Positions 1 to 8,930 of a stretch of DNA of 30,060 nucleotides are shown here, one piece after another. The stretch spans positions 1-30,060 of the forward strand of contig NW_026516903.1 of NCBI RefSeq assembly GCF_025766255.1, written 5' to 3'. This stretch comes from Zychaea mexicana (Eukaryota > Mucoromycota > Mucoromycetes > Mucorales > Lichtheimiaceae). Both the position numbers and the translations under genes were made by a program. The notes beneath the pieces were generated by a model. It made no database searches. It saw only the letters and a list, made by a program, of their open reading frames with translations, and was not told the DNA's origin. Position 1 is the stretch's first letter, and every line of letters begins with the position of its first letter.

Positions 1-713
1 GCGGTGACATTGTTGCGTGGCGAAGCCGAAACGTGGTGGCGGCAACAAGAGGCGCGGGTGACGATTGACGAATGGCGTGAATTCAGAAAACGGCTGCTGG
101 CGACTTTTAATCCACCTAACGCTCCTCAACTGGCTCGAGACCGATTGGCGGCGGTAGCACAAACAGGACAGTGGCACTTTATGTCTCGCAATTCCAAGCA
201 GCATGGTCGTCAGTGCCATCCATGTCCGACGAAGAGGCACTTGACCGTTTCCAACGTGGTCTCCACCCAACTATCCGTATGCAGGTGTTGACGCGTTTTC
301 CATCTTCGACTGATGAAGCCATGAAACTTGCGCTGGCTGTTGAAGGTGCACAGCAAACAAGCCAGGCGGTGCTGCAAGAAGCCCACGGATTTCCGGTAGC
401 ACAACCCCAAATGCGGCAACACCAATATGCTCAGCAACCCCAGCTTGTTCCTGAGTACCTCCGCTCCTCTGGTGTGGCACCCATGGATTTGGATGCTCTG
501 CGCACAAGGTCCCCTGAGGCATGGCAAGGTCCCCGTAGTGGTGGTGGCAACTGGCGACAACCGGGATACCGCCGTAACAATGATACTGACAAGGACTGTT
601 ACAATTGTGGCGGCTGGGGTCATGTGTCTCGCAACTGCCCATCTCCTCGCCGCAATCGCCAACAGCAGGGTCGTTATCCAGGCCAGGGAAAAGGCCAAGC
701 GCGTCGGGATTAA
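1..713 (+). CDS. gag: Gag capsid/nucleocapsid protein, partial, with a frame break
   Basis: This is the 3' part of a Ty3/gypsy Gag. Capsid-like sequence with an aromatic WW...W..F pattern runs in frame 1 from the window edge to about 170, then continues in frame 3 from about 171 to the TAA at 711-713. The change is best explained by loss of one base around 168-172, because the protein character continues smoothly across it. Near the C-terminus a CCHC zinc knuckle (C-x2-C-x4-H-x4-C, codons about 597-640) is followed by a basic, Gln/Arg-rich tail, as expected for nucleocapsid RNA binding. The last 28 codons or so overlap the pol frame. Either this copy's Gag is broken or the read has an indel; the zinc knuckle and the frameshift signal are intact. 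Confidence 0.85.
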
Positions 714-730
714 AGGGAGTCCCTACGCGC
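686..730 (+). promoter_or_regulatory. Programmed -1 ribosomal frameshift signal between gag and pol
   Basis: A heptamer G GGA AAA (686-692) fits the X XXY YYZ slippery rule and lies in the gag zero frame (codons GGA 687-689, AAA 690-692). A 6-nt spacer (693-698) leads to a predicted hairpin. Its lower stem is GCGCGT (699-704) with ACGCGC (725-730), then a C/T mismatch, then an upper stem GGGA (706-709) with TCCC (720-723), and a 10-nt loop. Pol is in the -1 frame relative to gag, and the gag stop (711-713) lies inside the loop. Geometry matches known -1 sites; efficiency is not known. Confidence 0.8.
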
Positions 731-3700
731 CCATTTCCATCCCTTAACGTTGTCCGAACGGAGCCCATGGATGTTCCTGAGGCCGACCTGATCGATCTTT
801 CTGAGGACCGTGGTGCGGATGCACAGTTGCTCCAGCGCACACTGCAGGAAGATAGCCAATATTTCAATTCTTTGCTGTCAATAAAAGAAACTGATTTACC
901 CCTGTACCCAATGGTGTGCAATGGTCGTGCTGTGGAAGTACTGATTGATTCTGGTGCTACTGGTTCGTACGTGGCGCCAAGAGTCGCTGCTGGTCTGCCC
1001 GCTCGTTTGGTGTCGGGTCGTGAGGTCGAAACTGCCGGTGGTCATGTGCTGTCAATATCAAGTCAAGCAACACTGTCGTTGAACGCCCAAGGTTACAAAC
1101 ATCAGACAGACGCTTATGTTCTCGACACCAAGTTTGATGTTATCCTAGGCCGGGATTGGCTCAAGACCGTTCAGCCAGTACCAGATTGGGACCAAGACAC
1201 ATGGAAAATAAGTAAAGGTGCTCACACTTATGTCCTCCGCCCTCGTCACACCCGTCAAGTCCCTGAGCTCTCGTACCTGATCTCCCACCGCCAAGTTCAA
1301 CGTCTGGAACGTAGCAAGGAGATTGACGATGTCTTCGTTTGCTACGTCCGTACCGACCATGTTGAAGGCCAGCCGACAGCCAACGATCCGTTCAAGACGC
1401 TGCTGGTAGGCGAATTTGGCGACGTATTCCGTGAGCAACTGCCCGGGTTGCCTCCAGACCGCGGTGTACAGCACGTCATTGACACTGGTGACGCCGAACC
1501 TGTATCTCGACCACCATACAAAATGAGTCCGCTCGAGTTGGATGAATTGCGAAGGCAATTGAAGGAGCTGCTCGACTTGCGACTCATTCGGCCCAGCTCT
1601 TCACCCTGGGGCGCACCAGTCTTGTTTGTGCGCAAGAAGGATGGTTCCATGCGCATGTGCGTCGATTACCGTGCCGTCAACCGCCTGACTCGTCGTAACA
1701 CACACCCGTTACCACGCATTGATGAGTGTCTCGAACGCTTAGCCAATGCTCGCCGTTTCACAAGTATCGATCTGAAAAGCGGCTACCACCAGGTGCGCAT
1801 CCGCTCTGAGGATGAGGACAAGACAGCCTTCAACACCCGGTATGGCCAGTTCTGCTGGAAAGTTTTGCCGTTCGGCCTTCGCAACTCGCCACCGGTTTTT
1901 CAAGCCATGATGAATGAAGCGCTCGGCGATTGTCTCGATACGTGTTGTCTCGTGTACTTGGACGATCTCCTCATTTTCAGCAAGAGCGACGACGAGGAAG
2001 CACATCTACAGGACGTACGGCGTGTGCTTCACAAGTTGCGACAAGCGAAGTTGGTGGCCAACCTGAAAAAGTGCGAATTCAACAAGACCGAACTGGAATT
2101 CGTGGGTTATCAAGTGTCTGCTCAAGGAATACGTCCGTCAAAGAAAAAGGTGCACGCGATTCAAGACTGGCCGGTGCCAACCAATGTTCAAGAAGTTCGG
2201 CAGTTTGTCGGTTTGGCATCGCATTATCGTCGCTTCATTCGTGGGTTCAGCGCCATGGCAGCAGCGTTGACCGATTTAACAAAAGGAACAGGAGCAAAGA
2301 AAAGGGCGATTGCGTGGACTCCTGAGTGCCAGGAGGCTTTTGACCTCATCAAAGCCCGCATGTGTGACGCGCCCATCTTGATGCCTCCAAATCCGGACAA
2401 GCCGTATATCATCGAAACGGATGCCTCTGACTTTGGTGTTGGTGCCGTGTTGCTACAAGAAGGATCCGATGGTCTCCTCCATCCTCTGGCTTTTGAATCC
2501 AAGAAGCTTTCTTCGGCAGAGCGTTCGTATCCGGCCCAAGAACGTGAGATGCTGAGCATCCTCCATGCCTTGCGGACTTGGCGTTGTTTTATCGAGGGCC
2601 GTCGATACACTGTGTATTCCGATCATCATCCACTCAAGTACTTCCGGTCCAAGCTTAAACCCACGCCACGCCTGACTCGATGGATTGCCGAGATGGAACT
2701 ATACGACCCGGATATCCAGTACAAGCCCGGCAAAGACAACCATGTTCCGGATCTGCTCTCCAGACGGGATGGCCCTGTGTGTGTCACCAAAGAACCAAGT
2801 TTGGAACCCGAGTTTCTCTATGCGGTCAAGGCGGTACAGGAATCTGACTGGCCAAAATTCTATGCTGTTTCCGAAGACAAGCGGCCACCTATGTACAAGG
2901 ATCTACTGGATAAACATCAGGACAAGTTTGTAACACGGAACGGCCAGGTCTACCGCAAGGTCAAGGTCGGTGAATCTGTCCAAGAAGTGCGCTACGTACT
3001 TTTTGCTCGCCGTGCCGACTTGGTTGAACAGTTTCACAAATCGTTTGGGCATGCGGGGAAAACAACGGTGTACGACTTGATGCGGAAACGATGGTGGTGG
3101 CCGGATATGCGTGCCGATATTCAAGAATGGTTAGCTTCTTGTCAACAATGCCAACTTGCTGCTAATGCCGACCGAAATGTCCATCATGCACCCATGAAGC
3201 CACTGGAAGTCCCACCTGTTTTTTCCCGATGGCATTTGGATTTTGTGGGTGAGTTACCTACCACTGTCAATGGCAATCGCTGGCTGCTCGTTGCTGTTGA
3301 CTATGCCACGAACTGGACCATCGCTCGCGCCGTACCTGATGCCACCGGTGAAGCCATTGCCAACTTCATCTATGAAGAAATCGTGCTGCCTTTCTCATGT
3401 CCAGTGGAAATCCTGACGGATCGCGGTGCCAACTTCATGTCCAAGGTGCTCAACCATTATTTGGGTCGTCTCAAGGTCAAGCACATCTTCACCTCAGCCT
3501 TCCATCCCCGAACAAATTCCAAGGCTGAACGAACAAATGGCATCCTTAAACAAATGCTACGCAAGTACACCCATGGTCAGATCCACCGCTGGGACCAGTT
3601 TGTCCAACCGGCCGTTTTTGCTTGCCGCATTCGCAAACATCGTACTTCGGGTTTCTCTCCCTACTTTCTGACGTATGGCGTTGAGCCACGACTGCCCGGT

Positions 3701-4201
3701 GACCACCTGCCTCCGTTTCTTCTGCTTCCCGAATCTGAACAAGAGGATTCACCTGTCGTTTGTGGTCGCGTTCCGGAGGTCCGTCGCTTACGAGAAGCGC
3801 GCTTGCTCGCTGAAAGCCGCCTCAAAGCCAATGCTGCCAAGGACAAGGCTCGTTGGGATTCCTTACTCATACCGCAAAAGTTTTCTGTTGGTGACCATGT
3901 CTTAATGCGACATGAAAACAAGCTCAGCCTCGAATTCAATTGGAAAGGTCCATATAAGGTCATTGCCATCAATCCTGATACCGATATCTACAAACTTGAA
4001 GATCTGCATGGCAATGTTTACTCGTCATGGGTCCACACCGATCGCCTCCGTCCTATCCATGTTTCGTCTCAAGTTTCGCAAGATCCATGGTACGACCCGA
4101 CTGCTACTCGAGCTGCGGAACGTCGTAACCTCGATGCTGCTGGTCAGCTCGCTTTGTTGTTCGAGGACGACCAACACTTTGGAGAGGGGATATTGTCGTA
4201 G
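692..4201 (+). CDS. pol: Pol polyprotein: protease, reverse transcriptase, RNase H, integrase
   Basis: The frame is open from before the slip site to TAG at 4199-4201, about 1170 residues after slippage. An aspartic protease motif DSGA sits at 947-958. RT has the fingers/palm region around 1500-2100, with the catalytic YLDD at 1955-1966. RNase H begins with the ETDAS motif (Asp codon 2420-2422). A tether region leads to the integrase, which has an HHCC zinc finger (about 3030-3160). Its D,D-35-E catalytic triad is at Asp 3239, Asp 3419 and Glu 3527, with exactly 35 residues between the last two. A GPY/F module (WKGPYKV, about 3940) follows. No chromodomain is visible in the last 60 residues. 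There is no own start codon of note; expression is predicted as a Gag-Pol fusion by -1 frameshifting. All catalytic residues I looked for are present. Confidence 0.95.
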   Translation, partial: RPSASGLKGVPTRPFPSLNVVRTEPMDVPEADLIDLSEDRGADAQLLQRTLQEDSQYFNSLLSIKETDLPLYPMVCNGRAVEVLIDSGATGSYVAPRVAAGLPARLVSGREVETAGGHVLSISSQATLSLNAQGYKHQTDAYVLDTKFDVILGRDWLKTVQPVPDWDQDTWKISKGAHTYVLRPRHTRQVPELSYLISHRQVQRLERSKEIDDVFVCYVRTDHVEGQPTANDPFKTLLVGEFGDVFREQLPGLPPDRGVQHVIDTGDAEPVSRPPYKMSPLELDELRRQLKELLDLRLIRPSSSPWGAPVLFVRKKDGSMRMCVDYRAVNRLTRRNTHPLPRIDECLERLANARRFTSIDLKSGYHQVRIRSEDEDKTAFNTRYGQFCWKVLPFGLRNSPPVFQAMMNEALGDCLDTCCLVYLDDLLIFSKSDDEEAHLQDVRRVLHKLRQAKLVANLKKCEFNKTELEFVGYQVSAQGIRPSKKKVHAIQDWPVPTNVQEVRQFVGLASHYRRFIRGFSAMAAALTDLTKGTGAKKRAIAWTPECQEAFDLIKARMCDAPILMPPNPDKPYIIETDASDFGVGAVLLQEGSDGLLHPLAFESKKLSSAERSYPAQEREMLSILHALRTWRCFIEGRRYTVYSDHHPLKYFRSKLKPTPRLTRWIAEMELYDPDIQYKPGKDNHVPDLLSRRDGPVCVTKEPSLEPEFLYAVKAVQESDWPKFYAVSEDKRPPMYKDLLDKHQDKFVTRNGQVYRKVKVGESVQEVRYVLFARRADLVEQFHKSFGHAGKTTVYDLMRKRWWWPDMRADIQEWLASCQQCQLAANADRNVHHAPMKPLEVPPVFSRWHLDFVGELPTTVNGNRWLLVAVDYATNWTIARAVPDATGEAIANFIYEEIVLPFSCPVEILTDRGANFMSKVLNHYLGRLKVKHIFTSAFHPRTNSKAERTNGILKQMLRKYTHGQIHRWDQFVQPAVFACRIRKHRTSGFSPYFLTYGVEPRLPGDHLPPFLLLPESEQEDSPVVCGRVPEVRRLREARLLAESRLKANAAKDKARWDSLLIPQKFSVGDHVLMRHENKLSLEFNWKGPYKVIAINPDTDIYKLEDLHGNVYSSWVHTDRLRPIHVSSQVSQDPWYDPTATRAAERRNLDAAGQLALLFEDDQHFGEGILS
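4181..4190 (+). promoter_or_regulatory. Polypurine tract (plus-strand primer)
   Basis: GGAGAGGGGA is an uninterrupted purine run lying 3 bp before the inferred 3' LTR start. It is the expected RNase H-resistant primer for plus-strand DNA synthesis. It overlaps the last codons of pol, so coding and replication constraints coincide here. Confidence 0.75.
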
Positions 4202-4637
4202 CAAGATTTGACGGTGACACACCGTTTCCTTTTTGGATTTTTCCCGCTCCCTTTTTGACGTATTTCATAGCCATTTCTTCTACCTGTTTCTGTTCCTTCA
4301 TATTGTAACTCAATCATCCCTTCGCCGTTATTCTATAGCTACTTCTTCCTAATTCTTCCATTCACTCGCTAGAGCTCAATCCACTGTCCAACATTAGCTA
4401 CAGCTATTCTTTCTATCTTCTTCTGTCGCGCAGCCGACCTTATATACATTATCCACTATATCTTGCATTCATCGTAGTATTCATCATTTTCGTATTACCT
4501 TGGACAAAACATATAAATACCCTTCCTCAGTATATACAATAAAGGATTATCTTTCAAGTCATCTCTTATTCTTCTTTATTCTTTTGTTATCTCTCTTCTA
4601 TTGGCTACGGTATTGATCCGCCAAAAAGACTTCGACA
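4194..4637 (+). repeat. 3' LTR of the Ty3/gypsy element
   Basis: The boundaries are inferred from matching inverted ends TGTCG...CGACA (444 bp). The start follows the polypurine tract and overlaps the pol stop codon. Inside, a TATA-like box ATATAAATA (4511-4519) is followed 20 bp later by AATAAA (4538-4543), the usual compact U3-R arrangement. The possible 5-bp target duplication would be CTTGC (4638-4642), but the left flank is off-window. Without the 5' LTR the ends are not proven. Confidence 0.7.
4511..4543 (+). promoter_or_regulatory. LTR TATA-like box and polyadenylation signal
   Basis: ATATAAATA at 4511-4519 is a plausible Pol II TATA element, and AATAAA at 4538-4543 a plausible poly(A) signal. 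Both are read directly from the sequence; function is inferred from their position in the LTR. Confidence 0.5.
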
Positions 4638-4644
4638 CTTGCTT

Positions 4645-4652
4645 AAAAAAAA
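4645..4652 (-). terminator. Pol III oligo-T terminator of the tRNA-like gene
   Basis: An uninterrupted run of eight T on the minus strand directly follows the discriminator position of the tRNA-like gene, as in canonical Pol III termination. Confidence 0.55.
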
Positions 4653-4735
4653 TAGCGGCTACAGGAATCGAACCTGCGCCTTCCAAAGCCTCAACCGGAA
4701 TGGGGAGGCGCCTTAGTCCACTCGACCAAAGCAAC
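4653..4735 (-). tRNA. tRNA-like Pol III gene (type II, Ser/Leu-like), probably degenerate
   Basis: On the minus strand an A-box-like TGGTCGAGTGG and a perfect B box GGTTCGATTCC are spaced as in a long-variable-arm tRNA. The total length of 83 nt suits Ser or Leu. The T arm pairs fully (GCAGG with CCTGT) and the D stem pairs. The acceptor stem is poor: two mismatches and three wobble pairs out of seven. The anticodon region forms GCCTC/GAGGC around a 12-nt loop rather than 7, with no clear U33, so I cannot name an anticodon. Eight T residues follow immediately. This is most likely a tRNA pseudogene or tRNA-derived element that may still recruit Pol III. Confidence 0.5.
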
Positions 4736-4739
4736 ATAC

Positions 4740-5204
4740 TAATACATTTCAACCACTGCGTTGCTGCTATACCGCACAATTATAAGAAAGGGGTGGGACT
4801 GCCATACTTCTGGAGTGTATGTTTAGACTAAAAATAAACTCGCAGAAATAGTTTTCTATATAAGGCAGCTTCAGTGGCTATGTGACTGCTATTGCCGTTT
4901 TAGTATGCTGTTGCTATACATGGTAGGTACATGTACTGCAATTTATAGCGCTTTAGCTACAATATTGCACCTTCTAGAGGTCTTAATCCACCTTAAATAA
5001 AGCCACTTTCAGTGATTTTTATACATCCTCATATGTAATGTCTAAAATAAGCAATGTGACTGTCTTTTATAAAAGCATATTTAGATGTATATACATCATA
5101 TATATATGCCTACAAAGTTTTATAGCAATAGCATAAATAATAGATGAGCTATGGTACATGAAAGGAGAGATACTTAAGGATGGATTAACTAAAAAACACC
5201 TATA
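4740..5204. other. AT-rich non-coding stretch
   Basis: No ORF of note, no recognised motif and no clear repeat. It is AT-rich with several TATATA runs (about 5085-5106). It separates the tRNA-like gene from the 80-bp satellite. Confidence 0.5.
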
Positions 5205-5830
5205 TACTTTCTCAGCTTCACTCGAGTTGTGCTTCACACACGGTTTTATGCTATGCTTGATTCCTTTCTTAGCTACTCTACTTGCACTTTCTCAGCTTTG
5301 CTCCAGTTTTGCTTCGCACACGGGTTTATGCTATGCTTGATTCCTTTCTTAGCTACTCTACTCATGCTTCTTCGCTTCGCTCGGGTTGTGCTTTATGCAT
5401 GGGTTGACGCTATGCTTTATTTATATCCTAATAACCCTCCTCATGCTATCTCAGCTTCAGCTAGGCTGTGCTTCATGTATGGGTTTACACTACACTTTAT
5501 TCATATATCTTAATGACTCTCCTCATGCTTTCTTCGCTTCGCTCGGGTTGCGCTTCGTGCATGGGTTGACGCTATGCTTTTTTCCTATCCTAATCACTCT
5601 CCTCATGCTTTCTTCACTTTGCTTGGGTTACGCTTCATGTATGGGTTTATGCTATGCTTAATTTATATCTTAATAACTCTCCTCATGCTTTCTTTGATTC
5701 ACTCAGTTTGTGCTTCGTACATAGGTTGACACTATGATTATTCCCTGTCTTAATTACTCTACCAATGCTTTCTTTGCTTCACTTGGGATATGTTTTGCGT
5801 GGGTATATACTATAGGTATTAAACCATAAT
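5205..5830 (+). repeat. 80-bp tandem satellite, about 8 imperfect units
   Basis: A motif of the form CTCATGCTTTCTTCGCTTCG recurs at about 5281, 5361, 5441, 5521, 5601, 5681 and 5761, a strict 80-bp period. Each unit also carries a GGGTT-GCTATGC block. Units diverge towards both edges. Since 80 is not a multiple of three, the short ORFs here are by-products of the repeat and not genes. Confidence 0.85.
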
Positions 5831-7249
5831 ACCTACACATTGAAAAATCCATGATTTCCATTTCGATCCGAGAAAAGAATAATATCTAAAAAGTTTCAAG
5901 TTCAAGAAAATAAAGCCCTTTCGATCTGAAGATGACATAGTGTTTAATCTATATAACTTATTATCCATATGATAAGAACATGTTTGATCCATAACAATTT
6001 TTTTGAATCTATAGAAAATATTTTATTAGTGATTAATACATAAAATTACCTTATTATCATATTGAATGATTGTTTATTGGAAAATCCACTAAATCCACTA
6101 TATTTCTTTGCTACAGTATAAATTATTCCCAGTGCAGGTGCAGGTGTTAGTATATGTGATAATGAAGACAATACTGGAACTTTTGCTTCATTTGCATGCT
6201 GAAGCTCTTATCGACACTACTGTTGATAGTAATAGTCATCATCATCATCATTATTATTATTTTGTAGTTCTTCTGCTAAAAATGTCAAAAGAATACTATT
6301 TAACATCATTGCCGTCGTTCTTCTTAGTAGATTACTGCCAAATCTGATGCATCATCATCATCGTCAATGTCTCTAGATGGCGCTCAAATAATTCATATTG
6401 GCTTTGTGGGGTTATATATGTGAAGATCGTGAGTGCATGATAGTAGTTGCTTATATTTTCTCTTTAAACACTGATCTAAAAAACATCAAAATGGGACCGT
6501 TTATTGTCATTGTCATTGTTTTCTTCAATAAAACGTTGCCAATATATAAGATCCAATATCAACATTGCCTTATGATACTGCCAGCTCATAGACATGTGTA
6601 TTATTATTATTAGTACAGCATCATGCTAGATGCTAAAGTGATCCAGCATTCTACACAGCACAATTAGACCTTTTATTGTCATTGTTATTATGGTGCTGCT
6701 TAGAATGCTTTCAGCAACTATGATCTAATGCTATTATTAATTACTGTCTATACCTACGCTTGGTCCTATTTTTTTTTACAAGTTCTTGGTGAGAACATAG
6801 TCTCTTAGAGTCTAGTCTTGATATTTTTGGTCGCTGCTGAATACAAGTTTAAATGATACTCAATATAGCAAGTGCCGTCGTCCATTTGGGATATACGCTA
6901 CTATGATAACAAATAATTAAAGACAGGCAACAAAAAAAGCATAAGGTCGTACTCAATACATAAGAGTTTGACCAGAAGACATACTTTCTAAATAGTTTCT
7001 ATACACGGTCTGAACCATCTACATATGGGCATTAAACTGCCCTTCACCACAAATACCAGGTTCTTCCCTTAAAGTAAATTGCTCTTCTTCACAACTTCTC
7101 CACATATCTTTTTTGTTGTGTTCGAATTCACTATGACATCTATTCAGAAGAAACGACTATTGTTGTGTAAGATCATAAAAAACTCCTCATAAGAATGACT
7201 CTCTTTATTTTAATTGTTGTATATAAAATAAATATGAAAATGATATCCT
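5831..7249. other. Non-coding AT-rich region with simple repeats
   Basis: I see no supported gene. Short CAT/ATT triplet runs occur near 6237-6262 and 6346-6362. The stretch 6865-6940 resembles 8025-8095, the end of the 195-bp array region, including GCACCGCCATTGTCCAT-like sequence and an A-rich tail. It is therefore a relic of the same repeat family. Confidence 0.45.
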
Positions 7250-8040
7250 TGCACTCCATATGGCCGATCCGGTCCCTAACCATTACAGAGACGCGCAACA
7301 ACGACCGTCGTGTTCTACAGACGCTGCTCGTTCGATTAGTGGTCGTTGTGTGCCATTTGGATCAGTGGATCGTGAGATCTTCGTCGTTTTTAGTGGATGC
7401 TGCTATTAGTTTTGCCAGTGAAGTGTAACGCAATTGCTTATCCATCGACTGTTGTTGTTCGCATTCCTTCCCAACCATCACAGAGATCTCCAACAACGAT
7501 CGTCGTGTTCTACAGACGCTGCTCGTTCGACCGGTGGTCGTTGTATGCTATTTGAATCAGTGGATCGTGAGACCGTGGTGCTTTTTGGTGGTTGCTCCTG
7601 TTATTTTTACAGTTGGAGTATAATACAATCGCATATCCATCCCCGTTCCTGTCCCTACTCCTTCTAAAATCATTGCTGGGACTTGCACCATGAATCGTCG
7701 TGTTCGGGAGAAGCTGCTCGTTCGACTGGTGCTTGTTGTGTGTGATTGAAATCAGTGGATCGCGAGAACGACGTCATTTTTGGTGGATGCTGCTATTATT
7801 TTTGTTATTGGTGTATAAGAACATAGCACTGCCGCGAATGTTGTTGTTCGTACTCCTTTAAAAGCCATCGCAGAGACACGCGACAACAACCGTCGTTTTC
7901 GGAAAAAGCTGCACGTTCGATTGGTGGTCGTTGTGTGCAATTCGAATCAGTGGATCATAAAACCGTCGTCGTCTTCGTGGTTGTCACTGCTATTTTTGCT
8001 GCTCATATATGTTGCTGTATATAAAATAGCACCGCCATTG
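7250..8040 (+). repeat. 195-bp tandem array, 4 units
   Basis: The block GCTGCTCGTTCG recurs at about 7323, 7518, 7713 and, as GCTGCACGTTCG, at 7908, a spacing of exactly 195 bp each time. Each unit also shares a CCATCACAGAGA-like lead-in, an ATCAGTGGATCG block and a GGTGGATGCTGCTATT-like tail. ORFs across it do not persist between units. No transposon ends were recognised. Confidence 0.85.
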
Positions 8041-8129
8041 TCCATCTTGGCTATACATTGTACAGGAAATTATTAAACAAGAGCAAAAAAACACACACAA
8101 GGACTGAGACCAAGAGATGAGTTTCATTC

Positions 8130-8930
8130 GAAATGCTTTATTGGTGTTGAAAGGAAAAAGTGCGAGATGTGTAAAATTCGAGTGTTGAGATTAGAGAAAG
8201 CGTACAAGACGAACGTTGCTTGAGTGAAGAAGATAGGACGAGTGTTGTTCGAATGGTGTTCAAAAGGAACGTCAGATGCGGCAAAGCTGGATTCCGATGG
8301 AGCGTGTGCAAGATGGCAATTCGAGTGTTGAATTGGCGGTGAGCAGTAATGAATAAAATAATACAAAGAAGTGAAAGAGCAGAAGCTACCTTTCGTGTAA
8401 AAATTTTTTCTTTATGGAGCGCTGCACCTTGAAAGGGCCTTTACCGAACACGGTGCTCATGATCATAGATGCTATCACCTTTTCGCCTTGCCTTGTCGTT
8501 TCCTCACGTTCCTTCTGCCTTTCCCATCCGTTTGTGCTTGTAATCAACACTTCTTTTACAAGATATTTTCGGTCACTGCCATTTTACTTTCATCTGCTAA
8601 AATATGTCCGATATAAGTTTATGATCTCTCTAATACAGGTACACATACATCAGCACTCAAGAAGTGTAAAACATCCAACAAATAAAACAATCCAAAATAA
8701 GAGGTGGTCGAGAAGAAGAAGAGAGTCCCATATACATCCAAGCTCATCAATTGGAAACTCTAAACCCGGAACCTTAGTAAACCCGGACCAGGACTTGCGC
8801 GTTCGACTAAACCTGCTCGCTCACTGGCGTTCGCTGCCAGGCCCCTAAACCCGTTGCGCTTACACGCCCTTCTTTTCAGCCTATTGAGTGTCTTAATGCC
8901 CCACGATGTCCTATGTTCATCAGTAACGTA
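8130..8930 (+). repeat. Dispersed repeat R1, copy 1
   Basis: This is a direct copy of the sequence at 11331-12088; its 3' 240 bp also match 22880-23117. The 5' half carries recurring GAGTGTTG motifs, also seen at 11345-11510. The 3' half (about 8690-8930) is nearly identical in all three copies and contains three AAACCCG blocks and a CTGGC/GCCAG hairpin. On the minus strand the core keeps an open frame rich in Arg and Lys, which I take for transposon-derived or chance coding. No TIR or target duplication was found. Confidence 0.8.

Larger units (their letters stand above)
1..4637 (+). mobile_element. Ty3/gypsy LTR retrotransposon, 5'-truncated by window edge
   Basis: The order gag (zinc knuckle) - protease - RT - RNase H - integrase - polypurine tract - LTR is that of Ty3/gypsy (Metaviridae) elements; integrase after RNase H excludes Ty1/copia. 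The window starts inside gag, so the 5' LTR and primer-binding site are not visible. The 3' boundary at 4637 is inferred from inverted LTR ends TGTCG (4194) and CGACA (4633-4637). Pol is open over its whole length, so the copy is fairly young, but gag carries an apparent one-base frame break near 170. No chromodomain is recognisable after the integrase. Autonomy cannot be judged without the missing 5' end. Confidence 0.93.

Noticed and set aside
3900..4200. Chromodomain at the integrase C-terminus
   Set aside because: The GPY/F module is clear, but the residues after it lack the aromatic cage pattern of a chromodomain.
5158..5661. ORFs in the 80-bp satellite
   Set aside because: They appear in three frames in turn, as expected for an 80-bp repeat, and encode repetitive hydrophobic strings without domain features.
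8690..8930. Telomere-type repeat because of CCCTAAACCC
   Set aside because: Only about one and a half units occur, scattered AAACCCG blocks are not tandem, and the same sequence sits at three internal positions.
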